Positions 1-12,529 of a DNA stretch of 64,000 bases are shown here, piece after piece. The number at the start of each line of letters is the position of its first letter. The first letter of the stretch is position 1. Made by a program: the position numbers and the translations under genes. The notes beneath the pieces are model-generated. The model made no database searches. It saw nothing but the letters and a program-made list of their open reading frames with translations, and was not told the DNA's origin. The stretch is from contig NC_045147.1 of assembly GCF_008831285.2 (NCBI RefSeq), forward strand, positions 16,656,854 to 16,720,853. The letters run 5' to 3'. The DNA comes from Nymphaea colorata. Taxonomy: Eukaryota; Streptophyta; Magnoliopsida; Nymphaeales; Nymphaeaceae.

Positions 1-584
1 CCAACTGTCTGCTTCTGCCCATTCCTACGTACCAAAGTCAGTGGGAAAGGCCGCATCTGAAAGCAAATGCAGACGAGAGGCCGTGAGTCCACATTTTCTT
101 GCCCGGAACACTACTGTAACTCGTGAGGTGCAGAAGACAACATTGGGTAGAAAAATGAAATAATCTTCTCATCAGCCAATCTAGTAATGGTTTTCTTTTC
201 CAAAGGCAACTTAACCATCGTCAATCATGAACTCAGTGACAAATGAAACAAGGAAACAAAGAGAGTATTTCTTCCATTTTACACATTCTGATAGCAAATC
301 TGCCGACCAACTTTAATTTTTAAAGAAGGAAGAAAAACCAGTCTCTCAATTCAGAATAAAAGAATTCATTTAAAGAAAATTCTAATGGAGGACTACTACT
401 AGAGGGTAGAGGGAGAGAGGAACTCCCTTACCTTGAGAAATCCACTGGACGTGCCAAATGTCGCGTAGGAAGATGCCATTTCCGTACCGAAATTGCTCGC
501 TTTTGGGACCAAGTTATGCCTTGTGGCAACAAGAGCGGCAGATCCCGGAACTGTTCGTCCTCCGAGAACGGCAACCGCATCCAT
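1..584 (-). CDS. 5' end of unidentified gene, probably organelle-targeted (partial)
   Basis: The first coding exon runs 584 down to 432 (51 codons, starting MDAVAVLGG, ending SSGFLK) and ends at a clean donor (CTCAAG|GTAAGG on the minus strand). A second coding exon probably begins at 56 after the acceptor TTGCTTTCAG and stays in frame (MRPFPLTLVRRNGQ...) to the window edge. The N-terminus is rich in Ala, Ser, Thr and Val, has few acidic residues and carries scattered Arg/Lys, which looks like a plastid or mitochondrial transit peptide; that is inference. I do not recognise the family. A spliced 5' leader and a TATA box lie upstream, which supports a real gene. The rest of the protein is outside the window. 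Confidence 0.6.
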
Positions 585-591
585 CCTAGTA

Positions 592-1125
592 GCTGTACAC
601 CCAAGAATCTCTCATCAATTCATCAGTCCCTAACAGTAGAATGATAACCTCCAGAAACAAAAAGAACAAAAAATCGGGTTTCTGGAATTTGAGACCTCAC
701 AGCAGAGAACCAAAACCCTAACCCCAAAGCCTTCTCCCACCAAACCCACACCCCAAACCTTAAACCTCAAACCACCCATTCATTGCTAATCTCCGTCCCA
801 AAAATGGGAGAACCGAAAGCTGCTAGAAAATTCCAGACCACTCTAACATCATAACTTATAATAAACTCCTAAATCCCTAAAATAAGGCCGGTTACCTGTA
901 GTTTGAAGAAGAGACGAGCAAATTTTCTGGAGTAGACGAAATGTGAAGATACCAATCCGATCTTAAGCCGCAAAAATGGAAGGCGGATGCGAACGAGAGG
1001 GAAGAAGAAGGGTATACCAGAGAAACAGCGAGAGAGAGAGACAAAGAGAGATGGCGGCGGTGGTTGGGGGACAACGGAGAAGGTGGTGAGAAGACTCGGA
1101 CAGAGACCGGGACCGTTAGGGGCAA
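592..1125 (-). other. Spliced 5' UTR of the gene at 1-584
   Basis: A probable non-coding leader exon (about 1125 to 896) ends at CTACAG|GTAACC on the minus strand. An intron follows, and the acceptor at about 593 (TGTACAG) lies 8 bases before the ATG at 584. The exon is GA-rich on the plus strand. The transcription start is estimated from the TATA box spacing and was not observed. Confidence 0.5.
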
Positions 1126-1147
1126 ATCGGGTAAATCTTCCCCTCCC

Positions 1148-1157
1148 TTTATATAGC
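1148..1157 (-). promoter_or_regulatory. TATA box of the 1-584 gene
   Basis: On the minus strand the sequence reads CTATATAAAG inside a GC-rich context. It lies about 30 bases upstream of the inferred leader exon, the normal spacing for a plant TATA element. Confidence 0.55.
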
Positions 1158-1159
1158 CC

Positions 1160-2270
1160 CTGATTTCAGTAGCTGCAGATGGCTAGCAGCCATGACTCGG
1201 AATCGGAAAAACAGGGTACAGACATCGGCAGTGGCCTATAACGAATCGCTTCCTTGACTTGGAGTCGGCGGCCTTGGTCAGTCTCAGTGAGCCCCGAGGG
1301 AACAGGAAAGCTCCTCTGAGGAAAAAGCCGGCCAGACGTGCTGTGTGGTCTTCTACTTTACAGCAGACATGCGTTTCATTTTTCTTCTCCAAATTCTATC
1401 TTCTGTTTTCGCTCGGGACTCTTCACTCATTTGGTGATAATTCGATCAATTTGATTCTAAGCATTACTCTTTTGACTGCAAACGCTTCCAAATCAACTCT
1501 GACGCAGAAAAACAAGGAGAGGAGCTTCAACCTCTTAGGGGTATCTCTTTTCCTTTCCTCCTCCAATTACACCTGTATTGAGTAAGTTCTGAAGTAGCCT
1601 TGTATCCTAAATGGAAGGGTTTGGGCCTACGAACGTATCCTTGCTTCTCTCATCAATTCTATTCCCACAATCTATTTCATTCTCATATGCATTGCCCTTC
1701 TAAACTTTAAATGGTAGATTCACCACACTTTAATTGATGGGTCTACGGCTTCTTACCCAAGTCCTGTTTTTGCTCTCTTTTGAGGAACAATAATTTTAAT
1801 CAGGATTAACAACATACCATAGTTATGGATTCAACAACTAATAATATTTGGAGAAAGTTAATTCATGCCGCTTTATCTAAATGAGCGGTTTCATTTCATT
1901 CACTTCTGTAAGTGCTCGCGTAATTTTGACAAATGAAACAAGCTTTTCGTTTACAAATTTAACCTCAAAAATGAATGTAAACTGACCAAGAAAACAAAGC
2001 TGTCGATTGCGAAAAGATAGGGATAAGCAGGTCTCCAATCAAGGGTATGATCGAACACAACAACAAAAAAAAAGTTAAAGTCTAACCCGTTTAGATTTTG
2101 GAAGACAAAACCTGGTTTTGTAGAAGATCAAAGTCGTGCTTGGGTGACCTCAAAAAATATGATTTGTGAAAACCAGGTTTAAGACGGTGGCGACCAAGTA
2201 GAAGATGGTGACAGTAAACCTCGGCTGTCAATGATAGAACGGTGCATCCTTCAACTTAGATGTCACACCC
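1160..2270. other. Intergenic, no gene recognised
   Basis: AT-rich DNA. Open frames here are short and begin at non-ATG codons, and no family or splice structure is visible. Confidence 0.5.
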
Positions 2271-2274
2271 TACC

Positions 2275-2373
2275 ACCTTAAAACACAAGAGCATAGTGCC
2301 CACGAGATTCGAATTAGAGACCTGCCTTTTTACAGGCTCCTAATCCGACTAACTACGCTATGTCCCTTGAGGC
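2275..2373 (-). mobile_element. tRNA-derived SINE-like head
   Basis: On the minus strand there is an A-box-like stretch (TAGCGTAGTTAGTCGG, about 2345-2360) followed about 30 bases later by a B-box-like stretch (AATTCGAATCTC, about 2304-2316), the internal RNA polymerase III promoter layout of a tRNA. No cloverleaf is evident, so a SINE remnant fits better than a tRNA gene. No clear target duplication was found. Confidence 0.4.
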
Positions 2374-2626
2374 TATTGACGGAACTTCAAAAATGAAAAC
2401 AAAAACATGTTTAATTTGGAATTTTAGTGCCAAAATGACCAAAAACCTAAGACTATAAATTAACAAAATTCAAGTTCATCAACATCAACCCTAGCAGAAG
2501 GGGAAAATTTAATTTGGAAAAGACTTCCAATTTGGTGGAAAAACTAAATATACGTATATGAATTCCATCTCTGATTTAGAAAAGCAAAACCAGCTTCTTT
2601 GCTAAGACTGGAGACATTGAGATAGA

Positions 2627-2723
2627 AATTGACAAGAATAACAAAAAAAAAAAAATTAATGCCATTGAAGATGAAATTGACAAGAATAACAAAAAAAAAA
2701 AAATTAATGCCATTGAAGATGCA
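2627..2723 (+). repeat. 48-bp tandem duplication
   Basis: Two near-identical units, each with a 12-13 base A run followed by TTAATGCCATTGAAGATG. It keeps an open frame across the repeat, but no protein family is recognisable. Confidence 0.8.
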
Positions 2724-4424
2724 AGGTGGAGTCTATCAGACGATGGGGATGGTCTGTGCTCTTCGCTCATACAATAAAGACCAGGATTCCATACAGAACA
2801 GAATGGTACATGAAATATCCAAAGCGAAGATCAATATGGACAACCTCATGCAAAAGTTGAGACAACATGAGATCCAATCTTTCTTTTTCTTCATGTGTTC
2901 GTGATAAGGGGTGTTTGCATGGCCCAGTTGCTTCTTAAAATCATTTTAAGACGGTTGTTGTTGAGCTAAACATTTTTTTTTTATCTCATTCAACCATTGT
3001 TCGTCATCGACATGTAATAACCAGTTAGATATATAAGACTTAAACCATTTAACATCACAGATATGATATGAAAGTACATCTGAACAATTCAACCTCAGGC
3101 CAAAACATAGCAGAATAGGAAATGAATATCCAAGGATCAGAGCAAGCAAGAGGAGGAGCAGAAGAAGCATGAAGAATCTAACAGTTCAGTCTCGGGGCAT
3201 TGCTAGAGACCTCTATGAGGCGTTTGGTAACTGGAACACTGTGTTCTATGGAGTGCAGTGTTTCATGAATATATTCTGATAAAACCGACCCATTCATAGA
3301 GCACTGCCTTCCAAAGAATGCAGCATTTATGTCACCAAACACCCCTTAATTAATATGCCTCAAGAAGCCTAATTGGTTGGTCGTCTTTGCATTTTGGGGT
3401 GATCGTTTGCCCACTTCCACCTTCTTGGTCGACCAAATTCCGTTCAAATTCTTACTTAGACCAGAGCCTGTTCATGAATTCTTATGTGGAAATCAACTCA
3501 AAAAATAAATGCTGTTCTTGATCTTGCAAGAAACTTGATTCAATTTTTTTGTTTTATTTTATTTACTTTCGCATGCTCTTCCATGGTGCAGTCCCTTTAA
3601 TATGTTGGAAATCCTTATATATAACCATAATCAGGTAAGTATATAGGCATTTTTTTCATCTATAAGTTACCCAGCATATGTCAGAGAATTTCTCCAGGTA
3701 ACAATCAATCAGCTTTGTTACCGACCTTGTAATATTAATTTATTCATCAAACAGTACCCGAGAGCTGAAGAATGTTTTCCAAACACAGTCGATTTCGTTG
3801 TGCTACCATTATTACTATTACTTTAATGCATTAATTAACGTAGGTTTGACTGCCATCACGATGGTCAATAGATTCAGTGTCCACATTGGTTGGACATTTA
3901 GTGTTCACTAAAAAAAAATGAATACTCGAGAGCCCCGGGACCTGCCGTGCTGCGGCTAACCACTACAAGTTCTTTTCTTCTTTGAGATTTTTTTTCCTCG
4001 TCACATGTTTCCTTCTCACTCTAATCACTCGTTCAATTTCCATGGGCGTCAATTTTCGGACCTGAAATTTCGTTGCTTCTTCCATCTCATAATTGTAATA
4101 TGTAGGATTGAAATCTTATACAACGACAAAAACATGACAACCTTATGTACACACACACAGACATACAATATTCAACAAGAAGGTGGTGGTAGGCGTGGTT
4201 AATTGCCTGCACAGACTTATTTACAAAAATTATTTGTCTTTATATTAAATCTTTATGACAATTTGTTTCAGGTGCCTTTTAAAAATTTAAAACTATAAAT
4301 ATGACGCCCCTAACCAAAATCTTTTGGTTTCAGACACTGATCTTTCAGGTGAGCAAGAGGTTAATCCTAGTCGTTCGAGTGAAAGCCGAACCCTCTTTCA
4401 TCTCCCAAAATTCAGGGCTGTTTC

Positions 4425-4710
4425 TTAGATGACACATTTGCGTGCCTCAACTTGCATATCAAAGTTCTTTTTTTTTTGTAGCATAGAAAGTTGACACCAT
4501 GAAAGGTCGAAATAGGGACTAGCCAAGCCTTGGTGTCTGTTTAGCACGGTGCCATCTTGCCTCAACCAAGTAAGCTCTGCACACACTCGCCCACTGCCCA
4601 AGAGTAGAAAAGAGCAAGTCAATTAGAGAAGTGAAGATGACCTCAACGGTGGCTGGCCATCAAGTAGGAGACCCTGCCTGTATTGTATTGTGAGAACTGT
4701 GGAGAGTTTC
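4425..4710 (-). pseudogene. Terpene synthase exon fragment
   Basis: On the minus strand an acceptor-like TACTCTTGGGCAG is followed by a reading WASVCRAYLVEARWHRAKQTP, which resembles the plant terpene synthase helix WADLCKAYLVEAKW..GYTPTLEEYL in the C-terminal (class I) domain. The frame stops soon after. The same exon, similarly damaged, is at 27,640-27,900. Known family: plant TPS enzymes make mono- or sesquiterpenes in plastid or cytosol. This piece cannot be functional. Confidence 0.6.
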
Positions 4711-4719
4711 ATGCAACCA

Positions 4720-5280
4720 ATTAACATATTTTTTTTCTCTTTTGCTTTCCTTTTTTACCCCTCATCCTTAATTAACCAACCAAACAGCGAATTGACAACC
4801 ATTTCCTTCCCTTCCATTCAGTTTCCTCCAACCAAACAGATTGTTAAAGCAATGGACTTTTTTAACATATGATATAATTGTAGAAAAATATTTTTCAAAA
4901 GAGGCCTCGTTGGTCCATTCAAATAGAATCTACGGCCAATCAATTTGACTCACTGTTAAGAGTATTTTAAAGTTGTAAAAGAATCGATGATGACAATTTC
5001 TGAGCAGCACTGAAAGGTTTCCAGAGGTTTGAACTGGGGCATATGCAAATAATGATACGGAAGGAAAGCACTGCCGCTACTACTTTTACTGGCACTTTAT
5101 GTGGCACAGCACGTACTCCTCTAAAGACTTTCAGTAACGCTCTGATGAGCGCCACTGAAGTTTCATGTTTTGATCCATGCATGGTTTATATCATATTCTT
5201 CCTTCCTTCTTACAAAAGAATTGCCAATTCATGTATAAATGTTCTTGTTAAATCTGTGCGAATCCAGCTGATTTTACCTA
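4720..5280. other. Intergenic part of the copy A region with no counterpart in copy B
   Basis: No recognised gene. A short minus-strand open frame (4967-5182) has no family I can name. In copy B the equivalent place holds a different 3.2 kb block (30,592-33,810), so the two copies differ here by insertion, deletion or replacement. Confidence 0.4.
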
Positions 5281-5599
5281 CTTTCCCATAGAATATACTT
5301 CTCCCTTTTGCCTAGAAGAAAAAAGTTCCTGTACATCGCCCATATGTGCAATTCCTGTTGAACAGAGGTGTCCTGTAGCAGGGACAGTATGTTTGATTTC
5401 TTGTTCGGTGTTTGAATGGAACACCAGCACTATTGAATAAACAAACAAGTGCAATTCAAGAAAAGCTGGTGCGTTCAATTACACTTTTTCTTAAGAGTAG
5501 GTATATCTTTCTCTTTTTCCTTTTCTCTTTTTGATGAATGGTGGCACTTGATGTCTTTTTTTTTGGGGAGAGATATCCTCAAGAAACTGAAACTTTTTC

Positions 5600-5785
5600 T
5601 CCTTTTTTCTTTAGCCTTAGTCTTTGGTGGGAAGCGGGACACCTCTCAACTAAGCATCGCATGCACATACTCATCATTTGCAGTCCAATGAAGTTTTTAG
5701 AGTTTATAGAAATTGAACCCGCAACCGGCCCCTTCCCTGTTCTGTCAATTCACCCAACTACGACATGCCCCTTGGGGCAGGATGT
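5600..5785 (-). mobile_element. tRNA-derived SINE, copy A
   Basis: On the minus strand: a GGGGCATGTCGTAGTTGGG head (A-box-like), then about 35 bases on GGTTGCGGGTTCAATTTC (B-box-like), a non-tRNA body, and an A-rich end (AAAGAAAAAAGGAGAAAAAG). This is the standard plan of a plant SINE. The same unit is present at 34,185-34,356 in copy B, so it predates the segmental duplication. Confidence 0.55.
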
Positions 5786-7670
5786 CCTATTATAAGAATT
5801 AGTGAAACAAACATACTCTAAAAGGCCAAGTGACGAATCTCAAATCTTGATATTTGTAGTAAAATATGAAGATCGATGTCCTATTCTACGAAATAAACAT
5901 ATTCTAAGATGCTAGGTAGCAAAATACCCAAATTTTTGGTTCTTTAGTGAAACAAGCAAGATCCCGGGTCTTGTTTCCCCGATCTGGATAGTAAGAACTG
6001 TACTATAATAGGATTGGTTGCATTAGAAAAAAGGTTTTCGTTATCTTGGTGATTGTTGAGCACTGGAAAGGAATTTTTCAAGGCTTTCGACAAATTGATA
6101 TGATTGAAAAATGAGTTCCAATAGCAATTAAATCGTGAAACACGCACTTGGGAGTTGGTGCTGGATTTAGCCCCAGCACAAATCTCAAGAGTGCAAGTTG
6201 TATTCATCAACTATAGCAATATAATTTCTCTTAGCGGTTCATCTCAAAAGGTAAACACCAATTGGATGATTGGTATACGAGACTACACCTCAAGAGTGGA
6301 CTATAACGAATACTCCCACAATTTTCCTTTTTGTTTTTATCTTGGCATGTTTATTCACAAAAAATGATTGGTTGGTTGCTTCTTACAAATCCAACCATGT
6401 ACATCACATATACACACGCTACATGTGAATTCCAAGACACCATTATAGTTATCAATTGATCAGAAACAAGAAAAATTGCATGCCTAGGTTTATCTCCAAT
6501 ACTGAAACGATAGAGATAATATGCTTCAAATCAAGAAAATTGCATGTTTGATAAGTTAATTTGATTATGTGGTTCCACTTGACTAGGATTTGCTATGCAT
6601 AAAGAAAGCAAGAAAGAGGTTTCTCCAAAAGAGTAAATCAAGATGGGGAGCTGAAGAACCTAGGCAGCGACACCTCACCTCATAGTATATATGTTGGTAG
6701 GGCAATGTGTTAGTTGTTTTGCGATTGACAGAGATGAAAAGTTCAGTGGTTGTAAACAGAACTGCTTGTTACTGTTTCATGAATCTACCCTAAAGAGGCA
6801 GATTCATATAATAATTTGCTTTTTTAGAATAGATTCATGAATCTAGTGGTTTGACATGGGGGGAGCCCCCCAACCCCTGCCACACCCTAATTTTTTTTAA
6901 TTATGCGTAACATAAAAAATATATTCATCTTATATAAAAATTTTGCAAAATTATATTTCGGCCTCTGCCGAAATTTTGAAACTATGATTTTGGCCCCCTT
7001 CATGAAGAATTCTAGCTCTACTCTTGATGGGGCAGGTTCTTGGAACACTATAACAAGTTTTTCATAAATCTATTTCATTTTTTGAGTAGATTCATGAGAC
7101 AAAAATAATGTATTACAATTACCAAACAACCCCAAAAAAACCAAGTTACTTCCTCACTTCCTTACCTTCTAATTGTTCATCTTCCCATGTTGCACAATAA
7201 CATGCTTTATACCCAATGAGTTGCACTTGAAGAAAATCATCCAAAGGCGATAGGCCAGATATTGGTTCATCTTACCTTTCCAATATCCAATATGAGTTTT
7301 GCGGGAGGGTTCAGATTTGGTTGTCTTTCCAATATAAAGAAAAGATCAAAACCAGGGCCATCTCCCATATTGCTTTTTCTTTGAAGGCATGGTGGTGGTC
7401 ATGCAGAATCAATGGAGATGAATGTTGGGTTGGTTGCAAGATTTTAAATCAAGGAGAGATTGTGACTATATGTTTTGAAAGGAGAATCTGGCATAAGTAT
7501 GCAGAATAAATAAATAAATAAATAAATAAATAAAGATAAGAGAACAAAGATTTGACATACAGAAATTTATTTACCCATGAAAGGCCACCATTAGACTTAG
7601 CAGATAGTGTACAATGACTTTTTATTTATAATGGGTCCCTAAACAGTTTCCAAATTTGCCCGGAGGGGCA
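5786..7670. other. Non-coding part of segmental copy A
   Basis: AT-rich sequence shared with 34,370-35,210. The stretch 7,190-7,670, with a (TAAA)n run at about 7,508-7,532, has no counterpart in copy B. No gene recognised. Confidence 0.5.
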
Positions 7671-7676
7671 TAGCAT

Positions 7677-7906
7677 TAGGGCTGGGCCCTAGGCCGGGCC
7701 TTCGGCGGGGGATCGGGACTCGGCCCGGCCCGATCCGTCTGTTAAAGATTATAATTATTTAATTTTTTATTTTAATAATATATATTTATTACTAACAAAT
7801 ATATTTTATATTTTAAAATTATTTTATAATTTTTAAAAAATATTATTTTATTATAACCAGGCTGGCCCCGATGGGCCAGCATGGCCCGGCCCGGTGCCCA
7901 CCCCTG
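7677..7906. mobile_element. Short TIR element, hAT-like (uncertain)
   Basis: GC-rich ends flank an extremely AT-rich core. The left end reads TAGGGCTGGGCCC and the right end, reverse-complemented, reads CAGGGGTGGGCAC, which resembles the CAGGGGTGGGCA termini of plant hAT-type miniature elements. Possible 8-base flanks (CATAGCAT and CACTATAT) match only partly, so the target duplication is unproven. Copy B keeps only the right part. Confidence 0.4.
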
Positions 7907-7912
7907 CACTAT

Positions 7913-7990
7913 ATAACTGGTTGGGTGGTCGGGTTTGCAGGTCAATGAGAGCCCGACCCACAGTTCGATTCCTATAAGTTCTATTTCTAT
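7913..7990 (+). mobile_element. tRNA-like/SINE-like head
   Basis: TAACTGGTTGGGTGGTCGGG (A-box-like) is followed by CAGTTCGATTCC (B-box-like, 7961-7972). The counterpart in copy B is at 35,428-35,490. No acceptor stem pairing is evident, so this is not called a tRNA gene. Confidence 0.4.
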
Positions 7991-8828
7991 AGAGTGCAAA
8001 CAGTGGCAATGTGATACTCTAGTTGTAGAGATGTTAATGAATCGGGTTTGATTCAGACGTACCCCTAACTGTATCTGCTTGTTCAGATATTCAGATATTC
8101 AGATTCAAATATGAACAAGACAAGTATATCCAAATCGAAATCCAATTTCATAATCATAATCCGATTTTTGTATTCATATCTGAATCCGAATTTTGAACTG
8201 AGTCTAGCTGATTTCAAAATACAAGAGCATTGAATATGTGATATTTATTTAAAACTAAATCATGTTCGAATCCAAATCTGATCGGATATTTATATATATC
8301 CAAATCTAAATCTGAACAATTGGATGACATTTCTTAAGTCTGTATTTGATCAACTTCTTACGTAGATATTAATTTTTTTTTTCACATCTGATTTTTTGAG
8401 AACGTTTCGACCGAATATTCTTTTGGAAGATTTCTGAATGTTGTGTAACTTATCTTCGCAATCGGTCTCTAAGTTACGCCCAAGTGGGCCATAACTTCAG
8501 TATCCTGTTTAGCTATTTCTAAAATTTTTCCATCACGTTTCTAATGTTTATGCAATTACATGAGATTCATGAACAAAAAGCTTCTAGATAATGCCATCTA
8601 GAAGCATTATATATATATATCAATTTAGAAGACATTAAACCTGAATTTGATCTGCAATCAGGTAGTCCAAATCTTCCTTCTTCTCTCTCTCTCTCACACA
8701 CACATACACACACACAATATATATAATACATAAGAGGGTGGAAACGATGGTTCTTGATTTAGAAAACATGAAACCTGAACCGTTTGGTATGCAATCAGGT
8801 TGACCAAATCTTCCTTTCTCTCTCTCTC

Positions 8829-8966
<138 letters not shown>

Positions 8967-9091
8967 TTATTTAGAGTCTAACCAGATGCAGATAAATGGT
9001 TTAGAAAAATACATGAAAAACAAAAGGTGGAAACTGATAATAGATGGTGAAAATGCCTATCACGTTTTCTTGTTAACCATTCATGATGGAC

Positions 9092-9141
9092 CAAACAACT
9101 CTAGTTAGATGGCCCAAACAACTCTAGTTAGATGGCTGAGT
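9092..9141 (+). repeat. 25-bp tandem duplication
   Basis: The unit around CAAACAACTCTAGTTAGATGG occurs twice in a row. It is absent from copy B, so it arose after the segmental duplication or was lost there. Confidence 0.65.
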
Positions 9142-9761
9142 TACATCAAACCTGAACGTTTGATGGTCACCCAAATCTTCCCTACCCTCTCTCTCTCTCT
9201 CTCATATCCTTCCTCTCCCCTTCTTTCTCCGACAACCATGGTGACTCCCCTTGCCGATGATGGCAGGTTCGCCGAGGCTCCGTAAGTGGTGCCACCCAGC
9301 AGAGTATCAGTGGGTTCACCAGAAACCTGCTAGGGCTCCACTTTTCCTCCACCCATCATCGAGTTGAGAGTTTGGGGCATGTATTAGATTAGTTATCTTA
9401 CCTCTAACAGCTTTTCCGAATATTCGAGGGTCTACAGTTGCTGCTTTGGATCAATGGAAGCATACAAATCCTAAACTTCTTTCGTTTATTTTTAATGGTA
9501 GAAAGCCAGGTTTTATGTCATGTTCTTGATAAAAAGGAGTGAATCATGTTGCTTCTTGCATTGCCGCTCATTTAACATACTAATACTGCCATTCCAAGCT
9601 ATTATTTAATTCAGGTGAATCACTAATGCCTTTCCCAAGAAAGTCTCAATGGTGGAATTGATGAGGTACGTTTGATTTGAACGCTAACAATAGACAATAG
9701 ACAAGCAAGTAAAGAATATATGGAGGATGGGTACTAATCATATAACCTCACATTAAGTCTT

Positions 9762-10400
9762 TTGAGCCATATAGAATGAAACAACATATGTATGACATCA
9801 AACCTCTTGGGAGGGTCATTAATCACAAAGTGCTTCTGAACATTCATGACATTTGCTTGCAACTTCAAGTATGAATGTTCAAAATGTTAATCAGAATCTC
9901 TTTAAGTTTGGGTATCTTTTGAACTGGAGTTGGAACTGAAAACTGATACCAATCTAGAACATCACTGAAGGGGAGCACGTAGCCATGGGGAATCGGCACC
10001 GGCACGCAACCCGCCGGTATGGATTCAGTGAGCCTGGGACTGGCGACTTCATACCCACTTGGGCAGAGACAATACTTGGTGTTCATCATGTACTCCTTGT
10101 AGTTTTGGCCTATGGCCAAGCATTGAAACATTTGAATTTGGGGGTCCTTGCCATCCCACTATTGAAAGAGGAACTTTTTGACGGAGCCATGACTGCCTCT
10201 TGCAAAAAATGCTAACATTCTTTTTGAGGAAGGTGGAGTCGGGGTTCTGACGACTGTTGGAATACAAAACCTGAAGTTGAATTCAGGGAGCGGTGCATCC
10301 TTTCTCGGGTTGAAGCCTTCTGAGATGTTGGCATTGTACAGCACCTTGATCAAACTTTTGACGAGCTCTTGCTTTACAGTGACATATGGTGCCAAAACAT
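9762..10400 (-). pseudogene. Exostosin-family (GT47) glycosyltransferase pseudogene, 3' half
   Basis: Read on the minus strand from about 10,400: NANISEGFNPRKDAPLPE, then LAFFARGSHGSVKKFLFQ, an in-frame TAG, WDGKDPQIQMFQ, then [36 protein letters not shown] and, in another frame, [19 protein letters not shown]. These match, in order, the C-terminal half of plant exostosin-like GT47 glycosyltransferases (Golgi type II membrane enzymes acting on cell-wall polysaccharides). A stop codon, a frameshift and the missing N-terminal exons make it non-functional. The remnant in copy B (39,770-40,081) keeps a shorter part. Confidence 0.85.
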
Positions 10401-10640
10401 GACCATAAAGAGCCCAATTCATATTGATATTGACTTCGTAAATCAAGATATATAAAATGTATTCAAGACAATAAGTGCAACCTGCACCCCTATATATATA
10501 TATATATATCTGATCAAACTTTTGAGGAGCTCTTGCTTTACAGTGACATATGGTGCAAAACATGACCACAAAGAGCCCAATTCATATTGATATTGACTTC
10601 GTAAATCAAGATATATAAAATGTATTCAAGATAATAAGTG

Positions 10641-10672
<32 letters not shown>
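10348..10672 (+). repeat. Tandem duplication of about 164 bp, each unit ending in a TA run
   Basis: Unit one starts at 10348 (GATCAAACTTTTGACGAGC) and unit two at 10512. Both run into a (TA)n stretch (10,493-10,510 and 10,645-10,671). The duplicated sequence includes the edge of the GT47 pseudogene exon, so the duplication followed loss of function. A slippage or TA-mediated origin is inference. Confidence 0.8.
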
Positions 10673-10673
<1 letters not shown>

Positions 10674-12525
10674 GCTTAAATGCAAAATTAGAGCACTTTT
10701 CCTTTTTTGTGATCTAAACTTACTTACTGCTATGGTCTCATGAATAAATTGATGAGAAACATACATTAGGTAAATTATTTTTTGACTTTAATCATGTATT
10801 GATAAAACATAAAATTGAATGGCTAATATAACATCCAAATTTTGACCATGGAAAAATCTTCATTGTTTGTAAAAACAACTAAAAATAAAACATGTTTTAT
10901 ATCAAATTAGTTTTTATAAACAAATTATGATGGTTTTGTTTTAGAAAAAAATTGGAGGGTCTGGTTTTTATCCCTAACCTAGCAGACTATAATCTACCAA
11001 TTTTCCCTATGTTTTATATTGGATCTATAAATTTGTGAAAGGACGTTTTAGGTGCATTTAGAACGCAGATATGTTAATTTCTCGTGCTGCTTTTAAATTA
11101 TGAAACAGTTGCAATTTTTTACTATTTTCTCAATCGATTTAACAAAAAAAAACATTCTAAGAATTATATTTATATGGGACTTCTCAAGATGGTGAAATGA
11201 GGCCTTTTGGAAAGCAGTATTTTAATCATTTGGGCATGGTGAAGAGAAAGAACTGGGCGAGTAGTGAAGGAATGCAGGATTTCTCCACTCCTTGTGGAGA
11301 TTGTGGCGATGGAGGGTCCCCCCTTCTTTGGAGGAGGAGGAGGGGTGGTTAGAGCGACACCCATTTGGTGGGTGTGTGGGCAAGTTTGCTATATAGTCGG
11401 AGGTGGGGCAGGAGCTGAGGCAGAGGGAGAAGAGGGTCTTCAAGTTGGAGGTGCTGAGGAGGGTGAGAGAGGCGGTGGACTCCAATGCTGAGGCTGCTAC
11501 CATTATTGCTTAGGTCTTGTGGGGAGCCTCACCGTGGACCTTGGTGGTGGTGGTGGTGGTGGTGGTGGAGAAGGAGGTGTCTGGTTGCCAGTGGCCGGTA
11601 CGTAGTTCAGGTCATTTTTTTTTGCACATATGCGAAAGGGAGAGCGATGTGTAATTGTAGGTTCAGAATTATCTAGATCTGTAAATTGGTTTTAAATATT
11701 AGAGGATTTGCCATGTGAATTCATTTTTTCCTATTGAATTGCATCTTCGAGATGTGTAGCAGTGAAATAGTCGCCTCTCCTCTTGCTTTTTGTACCGGTC
11801 ATGTTCTACAAGAGAGGCACTTTTTGTTTTCCTTGGACATGAATTATGAAAGTTAGTGCTTTTGGGATCCAGAAGTCTCTTGCAAAAGATGGATTAGAAA
11901 CAGCATGCTGCGCTCTTTTAACATTTCATGCCCTTTTTGTACAAAATGTAGACATAAATATCGGTCATCAAAATAATAGAAATCTACCTAAAGTGGCATT
12001 GCAATGCAAAAATAAGATCTTAAGAGTCAGTAACATCATTTTAAGCTTATAAAACTCACTTTTATGTTGATTTCCATAGTGTAAAACATAATGATTAATA
12101 CAGTTTGAGTTAAAATAATAAGTGGTTGTTATGTATATATATGCTTTGTTAATTTTTTTTGCCTTTCATATTGATACAGACCTACACCCATTTGTACATG
12201 ATTTGTACTTTTACTGAATTAGTTTTTTGTTCAAGTTACCAAACAAGAACACCATTAATCTAAATCCAAACAGTTCTAGTGATAGTAAAGATGAGAATGG
12301 AAGCAAGTATGCAAACAAATTATGGTTGTGTGCACACACATGTGTGTGTGTGATAGAGACAGAGAGACAAAAAACTAAATTTAATTTATTATTGTGTCCA
12401 ATTTATTACATGATGATACATAGCATCATAAGTAGGATTCGGTTAATGAGCATCAACATGGTTGAAAGTGGGAAACAACGTGGTTTGCTTAGGCAGTTTG
12501 GATGGGCTCGACAATGAGAGAGTAG
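10673..12525. other. Intergenic, no gene recognised
   Basis: AT-rich DNA with one GC-richer island (about 11,260-11,620) containing a (GTG)n run near 11,541-11,567. In one plus-strand frame the island reads VLRRVREAVDSNAEAATI, which looks protein-like but is short and interrupted by stops, so I treat it as a possible unidentified coding relic. Confidence 0.35.
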
Positions 12526-12529
12526 ACAC

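Noticed and set aside
1259-1585. A 108-codon gene
   Set aside because: The frame starts at TTG, overlaps the promoter side of the minus-strand gene and shows no known domain.
7913-7990. A functional tRNA gene
   Set aside because: A- and B-box-like motifs are present but no acceptor stem or anticodon arm pairing could be found.
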